DNA of 64,000 nucleotides from a virus: IMG/VR virus record IMGVR_UViG_3300020204_000007, positions 62,001 to 126,000 of that record; one strand, 5' to 3'. Shown piece by piece: positions 41,845 to 47,621 of this stretch (position 1 is its first letter; each line of letters starts with the position of its first letter). The notes under the pieces were generated by a model. It saw only the letters and a program-made list of their open reading frames with translations, ran no database searches and was not told where the DNA came from. The position numbers and the translations under genes were made by a program.

Positions 41845-41876
41845 ACGACACCTATTACAGAATTCTGTTAAAATGT

Positions 41877-41912
41877 TTGGCATACAACTTGCTATAGCAA
41901 CAACTATGCCAA
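41877..41912 (+). promoter_or_regulatory. Sigma-54-like element 5 inside a 36-bp near-palindrome
   Basis: TTGGCATACAACTTGCTA forms the left arm; the right arm read backwards is TTGGCATAGTTGTTGCTA. This and the 70 bp after it (41877-41982, 106 bp) are repeated exactly at 42309-42414. Confidence 0.72.
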
Positions 41913-41949
41913 TGGAATCTGTTATGGAAACCAAATCTGTTATTAAAAT

Positions 41950-41978
41950 TTAAGTTTACCTTTGTTGGGTACCGATAA
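41950..41978 (+). promoter_or_regulatory. Class A cassette element, cassette 3
   Basis: TTAAGTTT and ACCGATAA with 13 bp between them. The hairpin TGTAAGC-AATGCA-GCTTACA (41985-42004) follows. Confidence 0.8.
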
Positions 41979-42023
41979 AGGTGTTGTAAGCAATGCAGCT
42001 TACACTAACAGCAGGGGTTTGTT

Positions 42024-42251
42024 ATGCAAGCACACACACTCGCAACGATTTTGGAGCAAGGCAATGTTATGGCATTCCATGGGAACGACGGCAGGATGTT
42101 CCTCCAAGTGTTGTGCTCGGATGGCTCGGAATTAGTTGCGGAAATGGACGACACAGGCGGTGTTGTGGATTTACGGGTGTACAGGGAAGCGTTGGACAGG
42201 GAGGGGTTGGAGTTCGACAGGGTTGTTGTCGAAGCAGGGCTGGCTCCCTAA
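42024..42251 (+). CDS. GC-rich cassette 3 protein (75 aa)
   Basis: ATG 42024 after GCAGGGGTTTGTT. Begins MQAHTLATILEQGNVMAFHG. It resembles cassette 2 protein in overall build: short, beta-rich, acidic (SELVAEMDDTGGVVDLRVYR). Function unknown. Confidence 0.66.
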   Translation: MQAHTLATILEQGNVMAFHGNDGRMFLQVLCSDGSELVAEMDDTGGVVDLRVYREALDREGLEFDRVVVEAGLAP

Positions 42252-42254
42252 TCA

Positions 42255-42281
42255 GGGGGGGCTCTGCCCCTTCCTTTTTTG
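42255..42281 (+). terminator. Terminator of cassette 3
   Basis: GGGGC-TCT-GCCCC stem (42258-42270) followed by TTCCTTTTTT. The T-tail and following TGTTCACCTT are shared with the other cassettes. Confidence 0.85.
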
Positions 42282-42308
42282 TTCACCTTAACAGAATTCT
42301 GTTATTAC

Positions 42309-42344
42309 TTGGCATACAACTTGCTATAGCAACAACTATGCCAA
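42309..42344 (+). promoter_or_regulatory. Sigma-54-like element 6 inside a 36-bp near-palindrome
   Basis: Identical to 41877-41912. Preceded by AACAGAATTCTGTT (42290-42303) with a 5-bp spacer. Confidence 0.72.
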
Positions 42345-42381
42345 TGGAATCTGTTATGGAAACCAAATCTGTTATTAAAAT

Positions 42382-42410
42382 TTAAGTTTACCTTTGTTGG
42401 GTACCGATAA
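42382..42410 (+). promoter_or_regulatory. Class A cassette element, cassette 4
   Basis: TTAAGTTT and ACCGATAA, N13; followed by the hairpin GCGAGG-GATGTT-CCTCGC (42418-42435). Confidence 0.8.
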
Positions 42411-42456
42411 AGGTTATGCGAGGGATGTTCCTCGCCTTTATTAAAGGGGTTCCAGT

Positions 42457-42864
42457 ATGTTTAGCAAAAATAATCCTGCACATGTGGATATGGTTATCGA
42501 GGCAATTTTGGTAAAATATGCGGGGTGCATTGTCCACAACGCGGAACTAAAAGCGTACCTGTGCGCGGAGCTTCCCGACCTGTTCCCATCCGGTAGGGCG
42601 GATGGGGCGGTGGAGTACTTGGCCGCTGTGCAATTCCGCTCCTGTGTTAACAAAGCAGGAGTTGCCGGAGTTGCCTTCCTCGAAGGTGTAAAGGAAGGCG
42701 GCAAGCGATTTTGGAAGGTTCCGATGGACACTTCCGCAACTGTCGCCAAATCCGACCTCCGAATCGAGGAACTCGGTTCGGTTATCCACACTCGCAAATC
42801 GAAGTTGTCCTTCGGCGAGTATGTGGTAGCTGCAACCAAAAAACCCGAACCCAAGGAAGGGTAA
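42457..42864 (+). CDS. GC-rich cassette 4 protein, winged-helix-like family (135 aa)
   Basis: Related to the 43494 protein: both have a helix (HVDMVIEAILVKYAGCIVHN), an L..YL segment, LFPSGRADGAVEYLA, and VAFLEGVK ... KRFWKVP. The repeat of helix-loop-GRA-strand suggests a winged-helix DNA-binding fold. Here the codons are GC-rich; the minus-strand paralogue uses more AT-rich codons, so they were acquired or diverged separately. Likely a phage regulator, unproven. Confidence 0.7.
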   Translation: MFSKNNPAHVDMVIEAILVKYAGCIVHNAELKAYLCAELPDLFPSGRADGAVEYLAAVQFRSCVNKAGVAGVAFLEGVKEGGKRFWKVPMDTSATVAKSDLRIEELGSVIHTRKSKLSFGEYVVAATKKPEPKEG

Positions 42865-42866
42865 CA

Positions 42867-42893
42867 GGGGGGGCATACCCCCCTTCCTTTTTT
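42867..42893 (+). terminator. Terminator of cassette 4
   Basis: GGGGGG-CATA-CCCCCC (42868-42883) followed by TTCCTTTTTT. Confidence 0.9.
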
Positions 42894-42921
42894 GTTCACT
42901 TTAACAGAGCTCTGTTATTAC

Positions 42922-42939
42922 TTGGCATAGTTGTTGCTT
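42922..42939 (+). promoter_or_regulatory. Sigma-54-like element 7, without a gene behind it
   Basis: TTGGCATAGTTGTTGCTT, GG-N10-GC, preceded by AACAGAGCTCTGTT (42903) and followed by another palindrome (42951). No plus-strand gene follows; only a terminator. This looks like a truncated cassette head. Confidence 0.6.
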
Positions 42940-42975
42940 ACTGTCCCTTTAACAGAGCTCTGTTATATAGCAACA

Positions 42976-43003
42976 AAAAAAAAGCCCTGTTAAGGGCTTT
43001 TTG
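42976..43003. terminator. Bidirectional terminator between convergent cassettes
   Basis: AAAAAGCCC-TGTTAA-GGGCTTTTT has A- and T-runs at both ends. The stop codon of the minus-strand gene (42990) lies in the loop. Confidence 0.92.
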
Positions 43004-43250
43004 GGTCGTCGTACCAACAAGGGATTGGTTGTTCGACGTGTTCGCCGTTGCATTGCATATCGATTAGCTCCAGCGTTCCATGCATGCTACCATCCTTCGG
43101 GATGTTAATTTGGACAAGCTTTTGTCCAAAATTAAATCGAACACTAACATGGTCGTCGGACTGTATGTTTTCCACATACAAACCGGATATTAAAATGTCG
43201 TTGTTTGCTGCAAGGTTTGTTAGCAGCGCGTAAAATTCGTTTCCATCCAT
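42990..43250 (-). CDS. Small cassette protein on the minus strand (86 aa)
   Basis: ATG 43250 (MDGNEFYALLTNLAANNDIL) follows GAAAGGG. Mixed beta pattern and a C-terminal EQPIPCWYDDPKSP. Upstream lie the class A element (43294-43322) and its hairpin TTGCAGG/CCTGCAA. Unknown function. Confidence 0.66.
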   Translation of the reverse strand: MDGNEFYALLTNLAANNDILISGLYVENIQSDDHVSVRFNFGQKLVQINIPKDGSMHGTLELIDMQCNGEHVEQPIPCWYDDPKSP

Positions 43251-43293
43251 GTTCGACCCTTTCGATGTTTGCAGGATAATCCCTGCAATATAT

Positions 43294-43322
43294 TTATCGG
43301 TACCCAACAAAGGTAAACTTAA
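43294..43322 (-). promoter_or_regulatory. Class A cassette element, minus strand 1
   Basis: On the minus strand TTAAGTTT-N13-ACCGATAA, then the hairpin TTGCAGG-GATTAT-CCTGCAA. Upstream are three palindromes (43354, 43381, 43434); no sigma-54-like box is present. Confidence 0.8.
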
Positions 43323-43471
43323 ATTTTAATAACAGAGCATCTAAAGCTTCTTTACAGAGTTCTGTTACTTGTAAATCTTTACAGAACTCTGTTGCATCTA
43401 GTCTTGTCTGCTCTGTTCTATTACAATCTAATTACAGAGCTCTGTTGTAGATGCCAAAAAGAGAAAGGGGT

Positions 43472-43500
43472 GGCTAGCCCCCTGAGGGGGGTGTTAGCCC
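43472..43500 (-). terminator. GC-rich hairpin after the minus-strand regulator gene
   Basis: GGCTA..CCCCC pairs with GGGGG..TAGCC across a short loop at the gene end; it lies 3' of the 43494 gene. The T-run on the minus strand is weak, so termination may be partial. Confidence 0.65.
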
Positions 43501-43883
43501 TCCTCCTTCTGGGATGCAACCAAGCCAAACACGAGCTTGGGTTTCTTGGTCGGGAGCGGAGTGGACAGCTTGTCAAGGCAATCCGCTTTGGCTACAGTAG
43601 TATCGGTGTTTTCTGGTACTTTCCAGTAGCGTTTCTTGCCATCCTTAATCCCTTCAAGGAAAGCAATACCAACGACACCCTTTTTAGTTCTGGAGGATGC
43701 AAAGTCAACGCTTGCAAGGTGTTCGACAGCACCGTCAGCACGACCGCTTGGAAACATTTCTGGCAAGGTAGCAACCAAGTAATCCTTCAGGGTTTGGTTG
43801 TGGACGATTTGTCCTGCAAACTTGTCAAGGATGGCTGCGATAACAAGGTCAAGGTGCTCGGAATTCTTCTTGGAAAAGCTCAT
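43494..43883 (-). CDS. Cassette protein, paralogue of the 42457 protein (129 aa)
   Basis: ATG 43883 (MSFSKKNSEHLDLVIAAILD) has AAGGAG upstream. Aligns over most of its length with the cassette 4 protein: HNQTLKDYLVATLPEMFPSG, GAVEHLASVDF, GIAFLEGIKDGKKRYWKVP. Probably a small winged-helix-type DNA-binding protein. Class A element and hairpin lie upstream. Confidence 0.68.
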   Translation of the reverse strand: MSFSKKNSEHLDLVIAAILDKFAGQIVHNQTLKDYLVATLPEMFPSGRADGAVEHLASVDFASSRTKKGVVGIAFLEGIKDGKKRYWKVPENTDTTVAKADCLDKLSTPLPTKKPKLVFGLVASQKEEG

Positions 43884-43931
43884 AGCGATACTCCTTACAG
43901 TGTGTGTTGCAGGATAATCCCTGCATTTACT

Positions 43932-43960
43932 GTATCGGTACCCAACAAAGGTAAACTTAA
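43932..43960 (-). promoter_or_regulatory. Class A cassette element, minus strand 2
   Basis: On the minus strand TTAAGTTT-N13-ACCGATAC, followed by the hairpin GCAGG-GATTAT-CCTGC and AAGGAG. Palindromes at 43992, 44020 and 44098 lie upstream. Confidence 0.78.
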
Positions 43961-44133
43961 ATTTTAATAACAGAGCATCTAAAGCTTCTTTACAGAGTTC
44001 TGTTACCTCTAGCACCAATACAGAGCTCTGTTATTTGTAGATTAATCTGTTAACTCTGAATCTAGTCTACTCATGAAAACTAGTTCTACGTCTAATAACA
44101 GAGTTCTATTACTACAACCAACAAGAAATGACA

Positions 44134-44198
44134 CCCCCCTGTCACTGGGGGATGCCAAACACATCAGGGGGGTACCAAGAGTTTATTTCCATACCCCC
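44134..44198. terminator. Two GC hairpins beyond the 44219 gene
   Basis: CCCCC/GGGGG (44135-44151) and GGGGGT/ACCCCC (44168-44198). They separate the minus-strand gene from the cassette control region and may act as terminators, although T-runs are poor. Confidence 0.5.
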
Positions 44199-44218
44199 AA
44201 CTCTAAGGGGTTGACTAC

Positions 44219-44458
44219 CTATTCGGCAGTCTCCAAGTCTCGTAGTTCGCCAAAACACAGATGAGGCTGGCTATTGGCGATTCTTTTGGTTTCTTCCTTG
44301 CCATATTGCTCTACCATTTCTGCCTTTAGTTGTTTAAGATTAACCAACGCCTTTTCTCGGGCGCGTTCTTCTTTCCAATACGCATTACCTTCTGCGGCAT
44401 TATGATAACTAACTTGGTTGATTGCTGCTAGAAATTGATCAATAAGTTGTTGGCTCAT
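44219..44458 (-). CDS. Small charged hypothetical protein (79 aa)
   Basis: Begins MSQQLIDQFLAAINQVSYHN and is mostly one charged helix (AREKALVNLKQLKAEMVEQY). Unknown. Transcribed with the 44474 gene from the sigma-28-like promoter at 44678-44704. Confidence 0.62.
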   Translation of the reverse strand: MSQQLIDQFLAAINQVSYHNAAEGNAYWKEERAREKALVNLKQLKAEMVEQYGKEETKRIANSQPHLCFGELRDLETAE

Positions 44459-44473
44459 AATATTCTCCTATGG

Positions 44474-44656
44474 TTATTCATCAAAGTTAATATCGTCGGC
44501 ATCAATATAGCCACTACTGATCACGCTGTCAATAGCTTCTTCAATATCCTGCTCTTCCACATCAACCAACTCGACAATATAGTCTATTTGTTTGTCGGTC
44601 AATTTAACTGTGTATCTTCTTTTAAGGGTGCTAATAACTTCTTGCTTGGTGTTCAT
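44474..44656 (-). CDS. Small acidic hypothetical protein (60 aa)
   Basis: Begins MNTKQEVISTLKRRYTVKLT. The pattern of two helices with DVEEQDIEEAIDSVISSGYI is a small helical fold. First gene after the minus-strand promoter; its leader (AGGAGGAACAG) is nearly identical to that of the 46355 gene. Confidence 0.62.
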   Translation of the reverse strand: MNTKQEVISTLKRRYTVKLTDKQIDYIVELVDVEEQDIEEAIDSVISSGYIDADDINFDE

Positions 44657-44677
44657 ATGCTGTTCCTCCTACATAAC

Positions 44678-44704
44678 ATATCGGAACAACCAAATCTAAC
44701 TTTA
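44678..44704 (-). promoter_or_regulatory. Sigma-28-like promoter 1 (minus strand)
   Basis: On the minus strand TAAAGTTA-N11-TCCGATAT, the FliA-type layout (consensus TAAAGTTT-N11-GCCGATAA). An AGGAGGAA ribosome-binding site follows. Confidence 0.82.
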
Positions 44705-44759
44705 GGGGTTTTTTATTTGTCGAATATCATTTTTTATATGGCAAATTAGTCTATTAAGA

Positions 44760-44768
44760 TGCTATAAT
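44760..44768 (+). promoter_or_regulatory. Extended -10 sigma-70 promoter for a leader or ncRNA
   Basis: TGCTATAAT fits the extended -10 consensus TGnTATAAT. No good -35 box stands 16-18 bp upstream. It points into the 44.78-45.1 kb region that holds no gene. Confidence 0.55.
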
Positions 44769-44790
44769 AGAAGTAACATCTACTCATTTC

Positions 44791-44815
44791 GCCCTCATAA
44801 ATTGGGGGTTTTTCT
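44791..44815 (+). terminator. Weak terminator or attenuator
   Basis: GCCCTC and GGGGG(T) around ATAAATT form a short stem followed by TTTTTCTG. It would end a short transcript from the promoter at 44760, or act as an attenuator in front of the structured RNA. Confidence 0.45.
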
Positions 44816-44852
44816 GTTTACGGCATAAAAAAAAGAAGACTTTTAAGATGTA

Positions 44853-45060
44853 GCGTCTTGGGAGTAGTCAAGATGCACCTAGGTTGAAGTCACTTCCAGA
44901 CGTTATTCCTAAGACGTTACGCCCAGAATAATAACGCTTCAAAGCGCTTAAATGAATCGATTAGATTGTTTGCCTCGATGTTAGGTGCATTACCACCTAA
45001 TGGAATCTGCTGTTGGGTTAGAACTCCTAAAAGAATAAAGGCCGTTCCGCTATGACCCAA
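44853..45060 (+). ncRNA. Probable structured non-coding RNA
   Basis: The 45.0-kb gap (44705-45247) has no credible gene but many stems: GCGTCTTGGGA (44853-44863) with TCCTAAGACGT (44907-44917), CGTTATT with AATAACG (44901/44930), ATCGA/TCGAT (44956/44975), TTAGGTG-CATTAC-CACCTAA (44981-45000), and TTGGGT/ACCCAA (45013/45055). This density of long stems is unlikely by chance. I cannot assign it to a known RNA family; the ends are uncertain. Confidence 0.62.
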
Positions 45061-45167
45061 TGTGTACACTAATAATGTGTTGCAGTATTCTCGAACATAT
45101 CCCTTAGCCCCTCTGTATTTATATTACTAGACGCCATAATTATGATTCGCAATTTATTATTTTCCAC

Positions 45168-45194
45168 TAAAGTTTGATTTGGTTGTTCCGATAT
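45168..45194 (+). promoter_or_regulatory. Sigma-28-like promoter 2
   Basis: TAAAGTTT-N11-TCCGATAT: the left box is the exact FliA -35 consensus. It drives the 45248 gene. Confidence 0.85.
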
Positions 45195-45247
45195 GGAAAT
45201 GTAGGGCAGCAATGGTAACGAGTCCTATAAATGAGGGGGGAAATATT

Positions 45248-45541
45248 ATGATGCACAGAGGGATTACAATTCTTAGTTTGACCAACGGTAATAAGCTCTT
45301 GTTGGTTGGTCGTCCAGATATTTGTTGGCTAGTTCTTGATAAGAACGGTGACCTGCTTGGAGATTTTGATCCCAAGGTTCACGGCAGTGCTACGCAGTAT
45401 CTTGGACATACTTCACTAGCTAAATTGAGCAGTGAGGGGGTGGCGGTATCAGGGTCATTGGGAATGGCTGTGATGGAGAAAATGGCTTTAGCTGATGTGA
45501 CCCCGTATTTGGAGAGCAGGGCAGGTAAGAAGGTTCCTTGA
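45248..45541 (+). CDS. Hypothetical protein (97 aa)
   Basis: ATG 45248, with GAGGGGGG upstream, follows the sigma-28-like promoter. Begins MMHRGITILSLTNGNKLLLV; beta-rich, then a helical C-terminus. Unknown. Confidence 0.62.
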   Translation: MMHRGITILSLTNGNKLLLVGRPDICWLVLDKNGDLLGDFDPKVHGSATQYLGHTSLAKLSSEGVAVSGSLGMAVMEKMALADVTPYLESRAGKKVP

Positions 45542-45563
45542 CTATTTTAAGAGGAGATGTGTT

Positions 45564-45617
45564 ATGACAACAACAGCTAAGAAATTTTTTGAACGTTCGG
45601 CTGATCAACAACGGTAG
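45564..45617 (+). CDS. Possible microprotein (17 aa)
   Basis: ATG 45564 has a fine AGGAGA ribosome-binding site but stops after 17 codons (MTTTAKKFFERSADQQR). It may be a leader peptide or the start of a gene broken by a stop. Low certainty. Confidence 0.35.
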   Translation: MTTTAKKFFERSADQQR

Positions 45618-45665
45618 TCAATTAAACCTGATTGAGACTTATGAAGAACTAAGAGGGAGTTTGTA

Positions 45666-45833
45666 ATGAATAATGTTGAATTGACCGAAGAAGAAAAAGC
45701 TGCCGCAGAGTTAGCTAAAAAAGAACGATTGGCGCGTGAGCGTCGTGCCAGAGAATTGCGGAATATCAAGGAGGCCGAGGAGACGGAGCGGGCTATTGAA
45801 GAGTGGCGATTTAGTAAATATGAGGACTATTGA
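45666..45833 (+). CDS. Small charged helical protein (55 aa)
   Basis: ATG 45666, TGA 45831. One long Glu/Arg/Lys-rich helix (EEKAAAELAKKERLARERRA). Follows GAGGGAG. Likely coiled coil; function unknown. Confidence 0.62.
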   Translation: MNNVELTEEEKAAAELAKKERLARERRARELRNIKEAEETERAIEEWRFSKYEDY

Positions 45834-45834
45834 A

Positions 45835-45897
45835 ATGAATAATATAACGCACGAACAAATCATTGCCTTTATAAAAGAAATATCTCAGTATGAATGA
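45835..45897 (+). CDS. Possible microprotein (20 aa)
   Basis: ATG 45835 begins 1 bp after the previous stop; the peptide ends at TGA 45895 and overlaps the next gene by 8 bp. Short amphipathic helix (THEQIIAFIKEISQYE). Probably coupled translation, but a real product is uncertain. Confidence 0.35.
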   Translation: MNNITHEQIIAFIKEISQYE

Positions 45898-46267
45898 ATT
45901 TACTCGTGGTGATTACCACTTTAATCGGTGGACACAGATTGTCGATGGATTTTTCGGTGATACCATAAATATGTTTTGTGTTCAAGCACCAACAGCAGGT
46001 GCATTTCTTCGAGGACATGAATATTTAGATCCGGAGACTCGGAAACCACTTTCTGGGTCGTTCAAAACTATCTTGAGTTTTAAGTTTTCGAGTACGGCAG
46101 AACTTAATTTGTTTTGGAATCAATTTAATGATGCGGTGCATCAATGTGACCAAGTTACTGATCGTATGAATATGCGTGACATTTACGATTGCATCTTAAA
46201 AGCTTCTATCGGAATAAGCCAAAAATCCCGTGAACAAATCATTGACAAGCTAGAATACTTGGTGTAA
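45890..46267 (+). CDS. Hypothetical protein (125 aa), possible member of the small paralogue family
   Basis: Begins MNEFTRGDYHFNRWTQIVDG. The segment FSSTAELNLFWNQF followed by a helix and ISQKSREQIIDKLEYLV resembles the middle and C-terminus of the proteins at 52885, 55846, 56186, 56683 and 57118. Function unknown. Confidence 0.58.
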   Translation: MNEFTRGDYHFNRWTQIVDGFFGDTINMFCVQAPTAGAFLRGHEYLDPETRKPLSGSFKTILSFKFSSTAELNLFWNQFNDAVHQCDQVTDRMNMRDIYDCILKASIGISQKSREQIIDKLEYLV

Positions 46268-46306
46268 AGATGATTATGTTTTGAATCCACGCTTTTAATT
46301 TTCCAC

Positions 46307-46333
46307 TAAAGTTAGATTTGGTTGTTCCGATAT
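46307..46333 (+). promoter_or_regulatory. Sigma-28-like promoter 3
   Basis: TAAAGTTA-N11-TCCGATAT, with the same leader (AGGAGGAACAG) as promoter 1 on the other strand. Confidence 0.85.
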
Positions 46334-46354
46334 GTTATGTAGGAGGAACAGTAT

Positions 46355-46594
46355 ATGAAAACTCGTAACCATTCTGATACTGGTAGCCACGCAGAATATT
46401 TCTTGACCCTTGTCGAACAAGTTTATGAACATGAACTCGGCACTTCTTTGCTGTATCTTGCCGAAGAAGCTGAAAAGTACACGGTTGACAAATCCGGTGA
46501 CGGTGTTCATATCACTGCATTATTTCCTGATGCCAGCTTTATCAGCGTTGTATTGGATGACGCTGGTTATGTAGAAAAAGTCGTGAGCCACTAA
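46355..46594 (+). CDS. Small acidic hypothetical protein (79 aa)
   Basis: Begins MKTRNHSDTGSHAEYFLTLV. Preceded by the promoter-3 leader. A helical N-terminal half and a beta-like C-terminal half (HITALFPDASFISVVLDDAG). Unknown. Confidence 0.62.
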   Translation: MKTRNHSDTGSHAEYFLTLVEQVYEHELGTSLLYLAEEAEKYTVDKSGDGVHITALFPDASFISVVLDDAGYVEKVVSH

Positions 46595-46606
46595 AAGGAG
46601 AATAGT

Positions 46607-46843
46607 ATGCAAAAGATTTATGTTTGTTTTGTAAATACTAAAAGAGTTGACGCGCCCCATGAATTTGGTATTTCTGATATTGGCCATGTATATGACAATA
46701 AAGAAAACGCAGTCAAACAAATCCTTGAATATGGCTATAAGGCTATAGAGGGGGAGGCTGAAATTTTTGAAAAAATTTCTAAAGACGGTACATATCGTCA
46801 CACATACAAAATTGTTGAAAAGTATGTGTGGGATAGATCATGA
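46607..46843 (+). CDS. Hypothetical protein (78 aa)
   Basis: Begins MQKIYVCFVNTKRVDAPHEF. Follows AAAGGAGAATAG. Beta-alpha alternation, no motif. Unknown. Confidence 0.6.
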   Translation: MQKIYVCFVNTKRVDAPHEFGISDIGHVYDNKENAVKQILEYGYKAIEGEAEIFEKISKDGTYRHTYKIVEKYVWDRS

Positions 46844-46864
46844 TTATAAATAGAGAGTAAGACA

Positions 46865-47221
46865 ATGGGTGCTGATGGCCATATTGTATTGATGGATGCA
46901 GAAAAATTTATTCAAGATAAAGGTCTTTCGGAAGGCCGTTTTGAATCTTTCTTTCAATTGATTCATTGCGACACAGTTTATCTGCAAAAATTTAAGGGAC
47001 AAAGAGTTATTACTGATTATATTGGCGATAACCTCTATTCCGCGTCTGCATTAAGAGAATTAACTTGGCATGGATTTGATAAAGAAGAATGGGATTCATC
47101 CACATATGAAATTTTGATTGAGAATATGGCTAAATATGAATTTACCTCAGACGAATTTGTAGACTTAAGTCTGTATTTATGGGAAAACTGTAGAATTGAT
47201 GCTTGGGAGGTCTGGGCTTGA
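46865..47221 (+). CDS. Conserved phage-type protein, MGADGHIV start (118 aa)
   Basis: Begins MGADGHIVLMDAEKFIQDKG. The MGxDxxxxL start and a C-terminal WEN resemble a group of small phage proteins of unknown role; the 50582 protein starts similarly. Overlaps the next start by 4 bp. Confidence 0.62.
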   Translation: MGADGHIVLMDAEKFIQDKGLSEGRFESFFQLIHCDTVYLQKFKGQRVITDYIGDNLYSASALRELTWHGFDKEEWDSSTYEILIENMAKYEFTSDEFVDLSLYLWENCRIDAWEVWA

Positions 47222-47316
47222 ATCTATTTTTATCAATCTGGTATTATTCAGTAATGACAGTTATGGGTTTGATTATTGCATTTATGTCTTTTATATTGAT
47301 GAAAAACAATTTATGA
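47218..47316 (+). CDS. Small membrane protein (32 aa), TTG start
   Basis: TTG 47218 with GGGAGG upstream. The peptide is nearly all hydrophobic (SIWYYSVMTVMGLIIAFMSF), ending LMKNNL. Probably a single-pass inner-membrane protein. Confidence 0.55.
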   Translation: MNLFLSIWYYSVMTVMGLIIAFMSFILMKNNL

Positions 47317-47480
47317 TCTGGTGGGTGTATGGGGGGCTCTATTTTTAATTTATTTTTTGAGTGGAGTTATATTCTTCTCATATAAATCAAATTTAATTCC
47401 AAAATGATAACAGAAAATATAGTTTTAGTTAGAGACTATAAATGAAAATATAATAACTTCTTACTAAAAGGAGGCACCAG
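47317..47480 (+). other. Short non-coding stretch before the 47481 gene
   Basis: AT-rich, 164 bp. A word TTAGTTAGAGACTATAAATG near 47422 vaguely resembles the sigma-28-like motif but lacks the CCGATA box. The strong ribosome-binding site AAAGGAGG ends it. Nothing else is seen. Confidence 0.4.
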
Positions 47481-47621
47481 ATGAACGCTTGGCTAGTTGT
47501 GCTGAACAAAAGAGTCATCAACACTGTCTATTATGATAAAGACTGCTCTGCTCAGTATGCCAAAGATTCTTTGTTCAACCACGATGGGTTTTCAACAAAC
47601 ATTAAAGTTTTTAAGAAATGA
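47481..47621 (+). CDS. Small hypothetical protein (46 aa)
   Basis: ATG 47481, TGA 47619-47621; AAAGGAGG upstream. Begins MNAWLVVLNKRVINTVYYDK. Overlaps the oxygenase-like gene by ATGA. Confidence 0.62.
   Translation: MNAWLVVLNKRVINTVYYDKDCSAQYAKDSLFNHDGFSTNIKVFKK

Larger units (their letters stand above)
41330..44109. repeat. Family of 13 ACAGAnnTCTGT palindromes
   Basis: Palindromes of the type ACAGA-(G/A)(C/T)-TCTGT, mostly inside AACAGAGCTCTGTT or AACAGAATTCTGTT, start at 41330, 41378, 41857, 42290, 42903, 42951, 43354, 43381, 43434, 43992, 44020 and (imperfect) 44098. The first base given is that of the longest match; 41808 is a further copy. They lie only in the cassette control regions on both strands, often 5 bp before a sigma-54-like box. 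They look like operator sites for one dimeric regulator, probably a phage repressor or activator not encoded here. Confidence 0.85.

Noticed and set aside
41330-42964. Integron attC sites separating the cassettes
   Set aside because: The repeats are palindromic and cassette-like, but the GTTRRRY/RYYYAAC core sites are absent and each cassette has its own promoter; no integron integrase is visible.
44760-45165. tRNA or tmRNA in the gene-free stretch near 45 kb
   Set aside because: No T-loop, acceptor stem or tmRNA tag sequence could be found; a general structured RNA is a better description.
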